A DNA stretch of 40,235 bases, taken from contig LADT01000080.1 of NCBI GenBank assembly GCA_000961765.1, forward strand, positions 1 to 40,235. Direction: 5' to 3'. This document shows positions 16,682 through 25,852 of this stretch, piece after piece; position 1 is the first letter of the stretch; each line of letters opens with the position of its first letter. The notes beneath the pieces were generated by a model. The model was not told the DNA's origin and ran no database searches. It saw only the letters and a program-made list of their open reading frames with translations. The position numbers and the translations under genes were made by a program. This DNA is from Clostridiaceae bacterium BRH_c20a (GTDB lineage Bacteria > Bacillota > Peptococcia > Peptococcales > BICA1-8).

Positions 16682-16996
16682 ATGAAAAGAATGGAAGGAC
16701 GAGTTTTGGTTGGAGGCACTGCTCAACCACCAAAAGAAATAACGGTATATAATATAATGACTGTTCAACTTCTTATCGATTTAGAAACGGGTTGTATAGT
16801 TGAATCTCATTTTAATCTTATATCTCCCCTTACTCAGGCATGTTTGAAGGAATTGATTAACGGATATTGTGTGAATAACTCGTTGGAGCCGTTATTTAAT
16901 GAGATTAAAACAAAAATTTGCCTCTCAACAACTGGATCGTTAATACAAGCAATAAAAAATGCTGTAGATAGGTATAAGGATAGAGTGAAAAAATAA
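16682..16996 (+). CDS. DUF3870 protein
   Basis: 104 residues. The pattern matches the DUF3870 family: an N-terminal GTAQPPKEITVYNI segment, then VQLLIDLETGCIVES, a middle LINGYCVNN segment, and a helical TGSLIQAIKNAVDRY end. It is soluble and has no signal peptide. Its function is unknown. It is a single gene with GGGAG upstream, placed after the catabolic island. The family assignment rests on remembered consensus. Confidence 0.75.
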   Translation: MKRMEGRVLVGGTAQPPKEITVYNIMTVQLLIDLETGCIVESHFNLISPLTQACLKELINGYCVNNSLEPLFNEIKTKICLSTTGSLIQAIKNAVDRYKDRVKK

Positions 16997-17124
16997 TGCA
17001 TTTTATTATATGTTGTTACTATTTACAAATGAGATTAAATAAATTATCATTTAAGTCGGTATAATTAGAATTTATTAAAATACTTACTATTTAATAATCG
17101 GTTATAAAAGAATATGGTTGGGAT

Positions 17125-17168
17125 GGCTTACTGGTGTTGACTGACAGGTCAATTTCATTAAATAAGCC
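17125..17168 (+). ncRNA. Unidentified structured leader RNA element
   Basis: An outer stem GGCTTA (17125-17130) with TAAGCC (17163-17168) encloses a hairpin TTGAC (17137-17141) with GTCAA (17148-17152). A strong terminator follows at once, a riboswitch-like layout. I could not match it to a known class. The ligand, if any, is unknown. Confidence 0.35.
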
Positions 17169-17171
17169 GAT

Positions 17172-17224
17172 ACCCAAGGAAGTATATGAGTTGTTTATGC
17201 TCATTATACTTGCTTGGGTTTTTT
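17172..17224 (+). terminator. Intrinsic terminator downstream of the leader element
   Basis: ACCCAAG (17172-17178) pairs with CTTGGGT (17213-17219), and AAGTATA (17180-17186) with TATACTT (17205-17211). An inner TGAG/CTCA pairing and a six-T run complete it. Confidence 0.8.
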
Positions 17225-17397
17225 ATTAATTAATACATTTTATTTTTAAAAGGGAGTGTTAATTGTAATTGAACTAAGCGATAACTCTAATCTAACGATG
17301 TGTGTTTATACAAAGTTATTGATTCATAACTGATCTTAGCAACAAATATTGCATATTAGTTCAGTAATAGTTGTGAATTGCATTAGCTCAATCTTAG

Positions 17398-17404
17398 TTA
17401 AACG
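17398..17404. repeat. Left copy of the 7-bp IS target duplication
   Basis: TTAAACG, identical to 19856-19862. It fixes the IS boundaries. Confidence 0.85.
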
Positions 17405-17527
17405 TGTATTTGCTAATCTAAAACTGAGCCACTTAATCAGCAATTGCTGATAAAAAAATGAGCCACCTTAATCAATAATCCTGTATGCTAAAAGTTGACT
17501 AGACCATTGCGTACAGGAGGAAAAGGA

Positions 17528-19035
17528 ATGATTAAGATGGTTCAAATAGAGTATATCAAAAAAATGCACTTTAAAGAAGGTCGGTCTATAAGAGAAATAG
17601 CAAGAATATTAGGACACTCCCGTAACACAATAAAAAAATATTTATTTCAAGATGTCTTTGTAGAGCCTAAGTACACCCAAACAAAAGAAAAGAATTGCCC
17701 AGTATTAGATCCAGTGAAACCAATCATAGATCAATGGTTAGCCGAAGATGAACAAATGCCTAAGAAACAACGGCATTCAGGTAATAGAATATATGAAAGA
17801 TTAGTAGAAGAATATGGCTTTACAGGAGGTTGCTCTACTGTTAGGAACTATGTTTATGAACAAAGGGCTACCCAGCCTGAAGTATTTATTCCCTTAGAAT
17901 ATGAATTTGGCAGCAATGCTCAATGTGACTGGGGCGAAGCTTTAGCTATTATTGGCGGTAAAAAGACTAAGTTGCATTTGTTTTGTATGACTTTGTCAGC
18001 CTCAGGGGCACCTTTTGTAATGGTATTTCCCCATGAAAGGCAAGAAGCATTTTTTGAAGGGCATAGACAAGCCTTTGAGTTCTTTGGTGGTATACCCCAA
18101 ACATTAACTTATGATAATTTAAAAACAGCTGTAAAGAAGGTACTTACGGGTCATAACCGTACAGAGCAGAACTCATTTTCAGCTCTAAAAGCTCATTATC
18201 TCTTCGACAGCATATTTTGCAATGTTGCTAAAGGTAATGAAAAAGGAAAAGTTGAAGGTCTTGTTGGCTTTGGCAGAAGAAACTTTCTCGTTCCTCTTCT
18301 AGAAGCTAAATCATATGAAGAACTCAATGAAATATTAAAAGCTAAATGTACTGCGTATATTAGTAAGGCTAAACGCAGAGGGAATAAGCTTATGGCAGAT
18401 TTATTTGAGCAAGATCAGCTTAAACTTCAGCAATTACCAGCCAAACCATTCCCATGTTGCCGTTATTTAGAACTTAAAGTTAATAGTTACTCACAAATCC
18501 AATTGGAGAACAATAGATATTCAGTTCCAACAAAATATGCCTATCAAAAAGTCCAAGTACAAGCTTATGTAGATTACATAGAGATATATTTCGGAGGATC
18601 TTTAATAGCAAGACATAACCGTTCATATGATAAAGGTCAGGAAGTTAGTAACTTAGACCATTATCTAGATGTACTTACTAAAAACCTAGAGCAATTGAAA
18701 ATGCTAAACCCCTTAAGGATGCTGGTCTAACACCAGCTTATCAGGAATTAAGACTTAAGATTGCAAAACACAATCCTAATGGCAATCAAGAATTTATTAG
18801 AATTTTAAAGCTTCATCGCAGCTATCCTAGTAATCTAGTTGATGATGCTGTTGAATTAGCATTAGCATATGGTGTTTGTCATTATGAGGGTGTTAAGAAT
18901 ATCCTTTTGCAGCTTATTACACCAGAGACTAAGCCCCAACCCCTAAAACTAAACAATGATAGCCAATTAGCTAAGGTAACAATACTAAAACCCCAAATAG
19001 CTAGGTTCAATGAACTGCTAGAAAGGGGGTGCTAA
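17528..19035 (+). pseudogene. istA: IstA transposase of IS21, frameshifted
   Basis: The first frame (17528-18730) encodes an N-terminal helix-turn-helix (SIREIARILGHSRNTIKKYL) and the DDE catalytic core: Asp in QCDWGEA, Asp in TYDNLKTAV, Glu in GKVEGLVGFGRRN. Near 18700 the natural continuation (NAKPLKDAGLTPAYQEL and onward to ELLERGC) moves to the -1 frame and ends at TAA 19033-19035, one base before istB. Joined, the protein would have about 500 residues, the normal size. A mutation or sequence error is the simplest explanation; a programmed -1 frameshift is possible but not typical of the family. ATG 17528 has AGGAGG just upstream. Confidence 0.85.
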
Positions 19036-19036
19036 T

Positions 19037-19789
19037 ATGGCGAAAACAATATTATTAGAGACTTACTTAAAACAGTTAAAACTCCCCTCAGTATTGAAAA
19101 ATTATGAGGCATTAGTAAGAGAAGCAGCTGATTTAAATCAGACCTTTGAGGAATTTCTGTTTTGTTTAATTGAGCAAGAAGTAATTCAGAGAGACGAAAA
19201 CAATTTAAGAAGAAGATTAAGGTATGCTAAATTCCCAACTACCAAAACTTTAGAAACCTTTGAATTTAGTGCCATTCCCAGATTGAATAAAAACAAGGTA
19301 CTAACCTTAAGTCGTGGTGGCTATATCGAGGATAAAGAAAATATTATTATGGTTGGGAATGCAGGTACTGGTAAGACCCACCTAGCAACAGCCCTTGCTA
19401 CTTGTGCTTGCCGTGAAGGTTTTAAAGTGAGATTTTATAATGTAGCTGGCTTAGTAAATGAACTGCTCCAAGCTCAGAGTGAGCATCAATTAATCAGATT
19501 TGAGAAACAGTGGCTCAAGTTTGACCTAGTAGTTTTAGATGAACTTGGCTATATTCCCTTTAATACTAAGGGTTCTCAATTATTGTTCCAATTCTGCTCT
19601 AGCCGTTATGAAAGAGGTAGTATGATTATTACGACTAATTTAGAATTTGCTGATTGGACTCAAGTATTTGGAGAAGAAAAATTAACTGCGGCATTACTTG
19701 ATAGACTTACCCATCGTTGTCATATCTTACAGATGAATGGTGATAGCTATCGGTTTAAACAAAGTTTACAGCGTAGTAAAGAACAATAA
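19037..19789 (+). CDS. istB: IstB ATPase helper of IS21
   Basis: 250 residues, AAA+ ATPase of the DnaC/IstB type. Walker A is GNAGTGKTHLATAL and Walker B is LVVLDELGYIPF. It aids IstA in target selection and strand transfer. The start lies one base after the istA stop, the typical coupled layout. It looks intact. Confidence 0.94.
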   Translation: MAKTILLETYLKQLKLPSVLKNYEALVREAADLNQTFEEFLFCLIEQEVIQRDENNLRRRLRYAKFPTTKTLETFEFSAIPRLNKNKVLTLSRGGYIEDKENIIMVGNAGTGKTHLATALATCACREGFKVRFYNVAGLVNELLQAQSEHQLIRFEKQWLKFDLVVLDELGYIPFNTKGSQLLFQFCSSRYERGSMIITTNLEFADWTQVFGEEKLTAALLDRLTHRCHILQMNGDSYRFKQSLQRSKEQ

Positions 19790-19855
19790 TTTTTTTGCCC
19801 TAGGTGGCTCAAATTTTCGTCAGCAGGGTGGATCAATTTTTCATTGACAATTACA

Positions 19856-19862
19856 TTAAACG
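19856..19862. repeat. Right copy of the 7-bp IS target duplication
   Basis: TTAAACG, identical to 17398-17404. Confidence 0.85.
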
Positions 19863-20680
19863 GGGTGTTTATGGTGTATTAAGAATCAATATGTCGAAAA
19901 ATGAAGTGATTCAAGAGAAATTATCTGATCGATATTTCTTGTTAGGTGGGCGTGGCCTAACATCAAGATTTCTCATGGATGAGGTAGATCCAGCCTGTGA
20001 ACCTTTTGGTTCAAATAATAAAATCGTTATAGCTCCAGGGTTATTAGGAGGTACAGTTGCTCCTTGTTCGGGGAGAATTTCTATAGGTGCAAAAAGCCCT
20101 TTAACTGGAGGAATTAAAGAAAGTAATGAGGGTGGTACAGCTGCAGGCAAGCTGGCGAAGGTTGGAATTAGAGCTTTAGTTTATAGAAGGCACAGGAATG
20201 CTATCCCATGGTGACAAGGAAAAAATAATTATGATAATTCAAGAGATTAAGAATAATTCCCTTATGGGCAAAATGATAGGTCAGGGTGCTGAATTGACGG
20301 GAAAAATACTGGGAAGTTAAGCGTATACCTACAGTTAAGGGTCAGGCGTTAGCTGTATATGATCCTCGTGGTATTAAAGGTACCGGCGTGACTTATGCTG
20401 CCTCAACAATGGTGGTGATAATACTGCGGGAAACTGTTTGCCGGGGAGGATTGTTTATAGAAAAGAAAACCAAAGATTTAGAATATATTAACACTAAGGA
20501 AGATATAGTAGAACTTTCAAAGATGTTCAAATCATGATAGTTTTATGTGATTTATGTGTTTATTGTTTTTTCGTGGGCCCTGTTCCTGATATGGTAGAAC
20601 GAACTGCTAAACTTATTAATGCTAGGTGGGGAACTGATATTTCATTTGAAAAAGCAATAGAGATTCCCAAAAAAATGTAA
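19858..20680 (+). pseudogene. aor: Aldehyde ferredoxin oxidoreductase remnant
   Basis: The N-terminal part reads YGVLRINMSKNEV, then YFLLGGRGLTSRFL, then SGRISIGAKSPLTGGIKESN, matching tungsten-dependent aldehyde ferredoxin oxidoreductases. The frame breaks at 20212-20214. Around 20260-20450 shifted pieces such as PTVKGQALAVYDPRGIKGTG and a DNTAGNCLPGR-like segment remain. A C-terminal scrap near 20530-20680 ends in IPKKM. About two thirds of a normal ~600-residue protein is missing. The present open frame starts inside the IS right end, so its first residues come from the insertion. The gene is dead. Confidence 0.85.
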
Positions 20681-20710
20681 TTAAGACAGAAATTGAGTTT
20701 AATAATTATG

Positions 20711-20750
20711 CCGGCTACCCCAATCTAGAAATGGATTGCCGGAGTTTTTC
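20711..20750 (+). terminator. Probable imperfect terminator after the AOR remnant
   Basis: CCGGC (20711-20715) pairs with GCCGG (20738-20742), and AATC with GATT inside, with a six-base bulge. T-rich sequence follows. Confidence 0.5.
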
Positions 20751-20838
20751 TTTACACAAGAACTTAAGCCTAAAAACCATATTTTTAATATTTCTAAAAC
20801 AGTACTTCAAAATATTTTTTCTAATATATAAAGGAAAG

Positions 20839-22224
20839 ATGAGGGATGGCAAATTGGATTCAACGTATTTGAAGAGAATAATAAAAACAATCGGCAAAGA
20901 AAATGTAATAACTGAATATGAAGATAGGATTTGTTATTCATATGACGGGACCTTTCAAAGGGGCATTCCTGAAGTAGTTGTTTTCCCAGGAAATACAGGG
21001 GAAGTAGCAGAAATTATAAAGCTTGCTAATATAGAACACATTCCAGTTTCCCCCAGAGGTGCAGGCACTGGTTTGAGTGGAGGTTCTATACCTGAGGCCC
21101 ACGGTATTGCCCTGGTATTAACTCGCATGAATAAGATAAAAGAAATTAGCAAGGAAGATTTGATGGCAGTAGTGGAACCAGGAGTAATTACCGGTCATTT
21201 TCATCAAGAGATTGAAAAGATGGGGATGTTTTATCCCCCTGATCCTGCAAGCTTGAAAACCTGTACTATGGGGGGCAATGTCGCGGAAAATGCGGGAGGG
21301 CCCAGAGCCTTTAAATATGGTGTAACCAAAGACTATGTTCTGGGGTTAGAAGTGGTTACCCCTACTGGTGAAATAATGAGAACGGGCGGCAGAACGGTAA
21401 AAAACGTCACAGGCTATGATTTGACTCGTTTACTCACTGGTAGTGAAGGGACTTTAGGAATAATTACTGAAATAACGGTAAGACTTTTACCTAAACCAAA
21501 GGATAAAAAGACGGCTTTAGTGTATTTTGATCAATTAAAAGATGCGGCTAAAACTGTGACATCTATCATCTATGAAGGTGTTATTCCTGCCACGATAGAG
21601 CTAATGGATAGAGTTACTATCAACTGTGTTGAAAAATATACTAAACAGGGACTGCCCTTAGATGTAGAGGCAATATTATTAATGGAAGTAGATGGTTCGC
21701 CGGCTCAGGTGGCTGAAGATATTCAGATTATTGAAGATGTTTGTAAAAGAAATAACTGCCGGAATACTGAAATAGCCTCAGCTTATGAGGAGAGAGAAAG
21801 GTTGTGGAAGGCTAGAAGAGCAGTGTCCTCGGCTATTGTTCAGCTTAAGCCGACAAAAATTTCTGAGGATGCAACGGTACCCCGTAGTAAAATACCTGAA
21901 ATGGTGAAGTCTTTAAAGGAGATTGGTACTAAATATCAGCTCCATCTACCTGTTTTTGGGCACGCGGGAGACGGAAATCTCCACCCTAATATTTTAGCAG
22001 ATAAAAATGACCATGACGAGATGGAAAGGGTAGAAAAAGCGGTAGGTGAAATCTTCCAAGCAGCCTTAGCTTTAGGTGGTACCTTATCCGGGGAACACGG
22101 CATTGGGATTATGAAAAAGCCGTATCTACAGTGGGAATTAGGTGAAGTTGGCTTAAATTACTTAAGAGCTATCAAAAAAGCAGTTGACCCGAATAACATC
22201 TTAAATCCTGGTAAAATATTTTAG
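20839..22224 (+). CDS. glcD: FAD-linked oxidase, glycolate/D-lactate dehydrogenase type (GlcD-like)
   Basis: About 461 residues from ATG 20839. The N-terminal PCMH-type FAD domain shows RGAGTGLSGGS and a later ENAGGPRAFKYGVTKDY segment. The C-terminal FAD-oxidase domain has VFGHAGDGNLHPN and GEHGIGIMKKPYL. Such proteins oxidise 2-hydroxyacids (glycolate, lactate) to 2-oxoacids and pass electrons to an Fe-S partner, encoded next. A TTG at 20854 has a better-placed GAGGG site and could be the true start. The longer frame back to 20731 overlaps the upstream terminator and is unlikely. The substrate is uncertain. Confidence 0.9.
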   Translation: MRDGKLDSTYLKRIIKTIGKENVITEYEDRICYSYDGTFQRGIPEVVVFPGNTGEVAEIIKLANIEHIPVSPRGAGTGLSGGSIPEAHGIALVLTRMNKIKEISKEDLMAVVEPGVITGHFHQEIEKMGMFYPPDPASLKTCTMGGNVAENAGGPRAFKYGVTKDYVLGLEVVTPTGEIMRTGGRTVKNVTGYDLTRLLTGSEGTLGIITEITVRLLPKPKDKKTALVYFDQLKDAAKTVTSIIYEGVIPATIELMDRVTINCVEKYTKQGLPLDVEAILLMEVDGSPAQVAEDIQIIEDVCKRNNCRNTEIASAYEERERLWKARRAVSSAIVQLKPTKISEDATVPRSKIPEMVKSLKEIGTKYQLHLPVFGHAGDGNLHPNILADKNDHDEMERVEKAVGEIFQAALALGGTLSGEHGIGIMKKPYLQWELGEVGLNYLRAIKKAVDPNNILNPGKIF

Positions 22225-22233
22225 GTGATTATT

Positions 22234-23475
22234 ATGGAGTATAAATATCAAGATATCTTAAAAAAATGCAGCCGATGTGGAGGTTGTCAAGCCCACTGCC
22301 CTCTTTTTGCTGAAACAGGAAGAGAACCTTATGTTGCCAGAGGCAAGATAGAGCTTATTGAAAACCTGCAAGCTAGCAATATTCAATGGAATGATAGGCT
22401 GGCTGAGATATTTTCTACTTGTCTATTGTGTGGTTCTTGTTCGGAAAACTGCCCCAATGAAGTTGAAGTAGTTAAATTAGTACAAATGTCCCGTAAGGAT
22501 TTGATGGCAGCTAGAGGATTACCAATTATTAAAAAAAATATTTTTCAACACCTCTTAAAATACGACGGCCGATTAAAAACCGTTGGCAAGCTTTTAGCTT
22601 TTTATCAGAAAAGCGGGGTTCAAAAGCTGGCAAGGGGGACTGGTATTTTAAGTCTTTTTCCCATGCAATTGGCGGAGAAAGAAAGAATTCTTCCCCGTAT
22701 TTCAGGCAAGGCTTTCCGTGATACATACCCTGATGAAACTGGACTAAAAAGTCCTAGACTAAAGGTTGCCTATTTCACTGGTTGTGTAACAAATTTGGTT
22801 ACTCCTAAGGTTGGTGCCAGTGTATTAAAGGTAATAAACTCAAATAATGTTGAAGTTATTATACCTAAGCAGTACTGCTGTGGAGTGCCAGCTCTAGCAA
22901 GCGGAGAAATTGGAGTTGGTAAATTCTTGGCAGAGGAAAATATCAAATATTTCAAAGATTTAGATGTTGATTATATAATTATGGATTGTGCAACCTGTCT
23001 CTCTACTTGGCTTGAATATCCTGAGTTATTAAAAAGCCAAGATGCTGAGCACCTTGCAAAAAAAGTAATGGATATTAACAGATTTTTAATTGAGGTAATT
23101 GATATTAAACTTAACCCTCCTCAAGAATTAGGGATAAAAGTTACTTATCATGATCCTTGTCATTTAAAAAGGACACCAGGAGGCAAATCAAATCCTAGAG
23201 AACTCTTAAAGCATTTAAATCCTAATTACCAATTCGTTGAAATGGCATTAGCCGATAGATGCTGCGGCTCGGCAGGATCCTTTAATCTTACACACTATGA
23301 CTTATCTCAGAAGGTTGCTAAGCATAAAATAGAATCTATAGCAAAAAGTAAGGCGGAAATAGTTGCTTCTGCTTGTCCTTCCTGTATTATGCAACTTAAT
23401 CACAGCTTGCAAAACAGCGGTAGTAAAGTGGAAGCAAAACATGTTATTGAGTTAGTCGCAGAGTGTTATAAATAA
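22234..23475 (+). CDS. glcF: Fe-S/CCG-domain oxidoreductase subunit (GlcF-like)
   Basis: 413 residues. Two N-terminal [4Fe-4S] motifs (CSRCGGCQAHCP and CLLCGSCSENCP) are followed by two CCG domains (YCCGVPALASG and CCGSAGSFN, with PCHLKR nearby). It takes electrons from the GlcD-like flavoprotein and passes them on, possibly to the membrane quinone pool or an electron-transfer flavoprotein. ATG 22234 was chosen because AGGTG sits 7 bases upstream; the GTG at 22225 overlaps that site. It begins right after the glcD stop, so the two form one unit. Confidence 0.92.
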   Translation: MEYKYQDILKKCSRCGGCQAHCPLFAETGREPYVARGKIELIENLQASNIQWNDRLAEIFSTCLLCGSCSENCPNEVEVVKLVQMSRKDLMAARGLPIIKKNIFQHLLKYDGRLKTVGKLLAFYQKSGVQKLARGTGILSLFPMQLAEKERILPRISGKAFRDTYPDETGLKSPRLKVAYFTGCVTNLVTPKVGASVLKVINSNNVEVIIPKQYCCGVPALASGEIGVGKFLAEENIKYFKDLDVDYIIMDCATCLSTWLEYPELLKSQDAEHLAKKVMDINRFLIEVIDIKLNPPQELGIKVTYHDPCHLKRTPGGKSNPRELLKHLNPNYQFVEMALADRCCGSAGSFNLTHYDLSQKVAKHKIESIAKSKAEIVASACPSCIMQLNHSLQNSGSKVEAKHVIELVAECYK

Positions 23476-23516
23476 AAAGAATATGCAAAAGGTGTAAATT
23501 ATCGGAGGTGTGTTAT

Positions 23517-23717
23517 ATGAGTAATGGTCCTTTAGAAATCAGTGAAGAACACTGTAAAGGATGTGGAATTTGTTACACAATCTGTCCCCAAAAAGCGATC
23601 TAGGGGATGCTAAGGGAAAAGTTGTTCTATCAGACCCGAGTAAATTCTCAAGATGTGGAATATGTGAAGCCCATTGTCCCCGATTACGCAATTTTTGTCA
23701 GGAGGGAAAAGAAATGA
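23517..23717 (+). pseudogene. korD: 2-oxoacid:ferredoxin oxidoreductase delta subunit (KorD-like), broken
   Basis: It begins with a good GGAGGTG site and ISEEHCKGCGICYTICPQKAI, then hits TAG at 23601. The second cluster motif SRCGICEAHCP follows in a shifted frame, and the ending DYAIFVRREKK returns to the first frame. KorD proteins have this two-cluster layout, ending near PD(F/Y)AIFV. Two frame changes make it a pseudogene. The TGA at 23715 overlaps an ATG at 23714 that looks like the former korA start. Confidence 0.8.
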
Positions 23718-24525
23718 CGAGCAGCCCAGGAATCTACTTAAAGCAGGAAGCTATAGGCTATCGATAAAGATAAAGCAAAATTAATAGATTAGAAACAAAC
23801 GTTTATAGGGTTTAAATTCTTGAGGCGGTACACTAGGATTTTTATATCACAAATCTCTATTTCTGCTACATCTGGCAGCATGACCTTTTCTCTCATATGG
23901 CCAAAATTTATGTAGCAATAAAATCACTTCTTAAAGATATTTAGTAAAACCTCCCAGTATTTACAATTATCTAGTTGTGTACAAAAATTCTATTATCAAA
24001 GAAAAAGCAAGATTAATCCAAGATAACAGAGGTTTCCTCCGACATTATCTCAGCAATTTCTGTAGGAGTTATTGGATAGATTGGATAGCTTCAAAAAAGC
24101 TTACTCCTGCAGCAAAGGCGCCCTCTGCACAAGCTGATGAAAGCCAGATGTGCCAGACATGGAATGTTTTGGAACAGGATATAAATGACATGTAACAGGT
24201 TTTTTTAATATTTATCTTAAGATAAAAGTTGGTGGTAAATTTATTCAGATAGAAGAAATTATTTCATCTAGTATTACATAAACTGGAGTACGGAACTTTT
24301 CGTCAAAGTTTACTGCCTTGCTGGTAAGTCAAAACCTTTTTCCTGTCTGGGAAGCGCCTATTATACATGCCATACTGGCAATCTCGGATGTAATAACAGA
24401 AATCCCTTGTGTAATAGCCAAAGTGCAGCGGATGGGCACTAGTCGTGCGCTAGATCATCAGCCCAAGGGGATATCATGCAGGCTCAGTGGGGAACCCATG
24501 GTAAGCATCCCATTATAGCAACCTG
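23714..24525. pseudogene. korA: Scrambled KorA (2-oxoacid:ferredoxin oxidoreductase alpha) remnant
   Basis: Pieces of one KorA-like gene lie in mixed orientation. On the + strand, 23714-23766 encodes a start-like MTSSPGIYLKQ. On the minus strand, about 23800-24140 encodes ACAEGAFAAGVSFF, then YPITPTEIAEIMSEE, and further down HMREKVMLPDVAEIEI and PPQEFKPYK. Back on the + strand, about 24225-24525 encodes KFIQIEEIISS, TEIPCVIAKVQRMG and GDIMQAQWGTHGKHP. These are recognisable KorA segments, but in a broken order and in several frames. A local inversion plus deletions would explain it. Confidence 0.7.
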
Positions 24526-24570
24526 TCTCTCAAATGTAGAAGAATGTTTTAACTTAACAGTGTTCAAAAC

Positions 24571-24606
24571 AAAAATCCTCCATATTACACATTATGGAGG
24601 ATTTTT
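24571..24606 (+). terminator. Intrinsic terminator
   Basis: A 14-bp perfect stem (24571-24584 with 24593-24606), an 8-nt loop and T-rich 3' arm. A-rich/T-rich flanks could allow activity in both directions. It follows the korA remnant. Confidence 0.8.
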
Positions 24607-24627
24607 TGAAAATGGTGGAGGGTTGTT

Positions 24628-25306
24628 AGTCTGATTTTAAGTGTAAGCCGTAGAACTGATATTTCTGTTTTTTATACGGACTGGTTTTTCAATCGTTTAA
24701 TAGAAGGATATGTTTTAGTGCGTAATCCAATGAATTACCAACAAGTAAGCAAAATCATGGTAAACCCTTCTTTAATAGATTCAATTGTTTTTTGGACGAA
24801 AGATCCAACTAACATGTTAGTCAAATTTGATTTACATTCGAATATAAATACTATTTTCAAAAAACAATTAATGCATATGATAAAAAAATAGAACGAAAAG
24901 TACCTTCTACAGACGAAGTTATTGAGGCCTTTAAGGGCCTCTCTTTTAAAATAGGAAAAGAAAAAGTCATATGGCGATATGATACTATAATATTCACTAG
25001 AGAAATGGATATTAAGTACCACTGTAAATATTTTGATTTTATAGCTTCACAATTAGAAGGCTATACAAAGTGCTGAATCATTAGCTTTGTAGACTTATAC
25101 AAAAAATCAGAGCGCAATTTGAAAAATATCAATACGGTCTCCTTTGATAATCAAAAAATGCTGGAAACAGCAAAGAGACTCTCGGATATAGCCTTTAAGC
25201 ATAATATGGAAATTGAAACATGTTCTGAACTATTGATTTATCTGTTGTTGGTATTAAGCCTGCAAAGTGTATAGACGATCTTTTAATATCTACAATAATT
25301 TTATGA
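24628..25306 (+). pseudogene. DUF1848 protein remnant
   Basis: Typical DUF1848 segments appear in order: ILSVSRRTDISVFY, EGYVLVRNPMN, DSIVFWTKDPTN, then in a new frame EAFKGLSFKIGKEKVIWRYD, then ISFVDLYKKSERN, and finally VGIKPAKCIDDLLI. At least three frame changes and no clear start codon show it is dead. The family is found in many anaerobes and its function is unknown. Confidence 0.75.
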
Positions 25307-25338
25307 TACTCTCACTCTTCAAAGATTCTATTTACATT

Positions 25339-25852
25339 TATGCCCGGGCTTTAGAACGGTATGGGGTACAGTAAAAACAGCAGGAGGAAGTTCTTTAAAA
25401 GATTCCAAAGAAATATTAGAACTCTTAAAGCTAATTAAGGCTTTAAATGATACTGATAATCAGGTGGCACTTGCTGCGGTATTAAGGGGCTTATACTTTG
25501 GAATAAGTGATGATGAGTTATATGAATTTAAAACTAGTGGTGGTTATTTTAATATATTTAGTACAATATCTGACACTCTTAGTGGAGAAGTAGCTAGCAA
25601 ATTTCAAGGGGCTTTTGAGGCACTGGCAAAATATCATATTTGGACTAAGAAATATTCGCCGGCTGCAGCTTTAGAAATGATAATGAATGATTTGGGCCTG
25701 ATTCCTTATACCCTATAGCTATTATGGAGGCTGACTTTGAAGAAGAACTAAATATCCTAGCAGATGATGAAAATGCTGTTAGAATAATGAATCTCCATAA
25801 AGCAAAAGGGTTAAAGGCCTCGGTGGTAGTAGAAAACTACCCTCCAAAATAA
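25339..25852 (+). pseudogene. UvrD/AddA-like helicase fragment
   Basis: A fragment of a UvrD/RecB-type helicase or exonuclease. It contains YARALERYGV, GGSSLKDSKEILELLKLI, QVALAAVLRGLYFGISDDELY and AALEMIMNDLGLIPY, with a frame change near 25710, then AVRIMNLHKAKGLKA, a segment like the helicase motif before the C-terminal domain. The N-terminal ATPase part is absent. It ends in the terminator at 25831. Confidence 0.75.

Larger units (their letters stand above)
16997..17404. other. Intergenic region holding a structured leader and terminator, cut off by an IS
   Basis: No gene. It contains a folded RNA-like element (17125-17168) with a terminator (17172-17224), then about 180 bp of AT-rich sequence up to the target duplication at 17398-17404. 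Before the IS insertion this sequence ran directly into the aldehyde ferredoxin oxidoreductase remnant. Confidence 0.6.
17405..19855 (+). mobile_element. IS21-family insertion sequence (2451 bp)
   Basis: It carries istA (frameshifted) and istB. The left tip starts TGTATTTGCTAATC. The right tip, read inward, starts TGTAATTGTCAATG, and both continue into a TGAGCCAC/TGATCCAC block. Second internal copies of that block lie near 17459 (TGAGCCACC) and 19803 (GGTGGCTCA), as is usual for IS21 ends. The element is flanked by a perfect 7-bp duplication TTAAACG at 17398-17404 and 19856-19862, within the family's 4-8 bp range. The intact duplication points to a fairly recent insertion. Confidence 0.92.

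Noticed and set aside
19804-20214. An intact protein starting at 19804
   Set aside because: Its first residues come from the IS21 right end, and the rest is the broken N-terminal part of an aldehyde ferredoxin oxidoreductase.
20731-20838. N-terminal extension of the GlcD-like protein
   Set aside because: It overlaps the preceding terminator and lacks a ribosome site. The family normally starts near residue 37-42 of that frame.
23977-24195. A small + strand protein
   Set aside because: The opposite strand encodes clear KorA segments, so the open frame is a shadow.
24735-25022. A minus-strand 95-residue protein
   Set aside because: It is antisense to recognisable DUF1848 segments and has no ribosome site.
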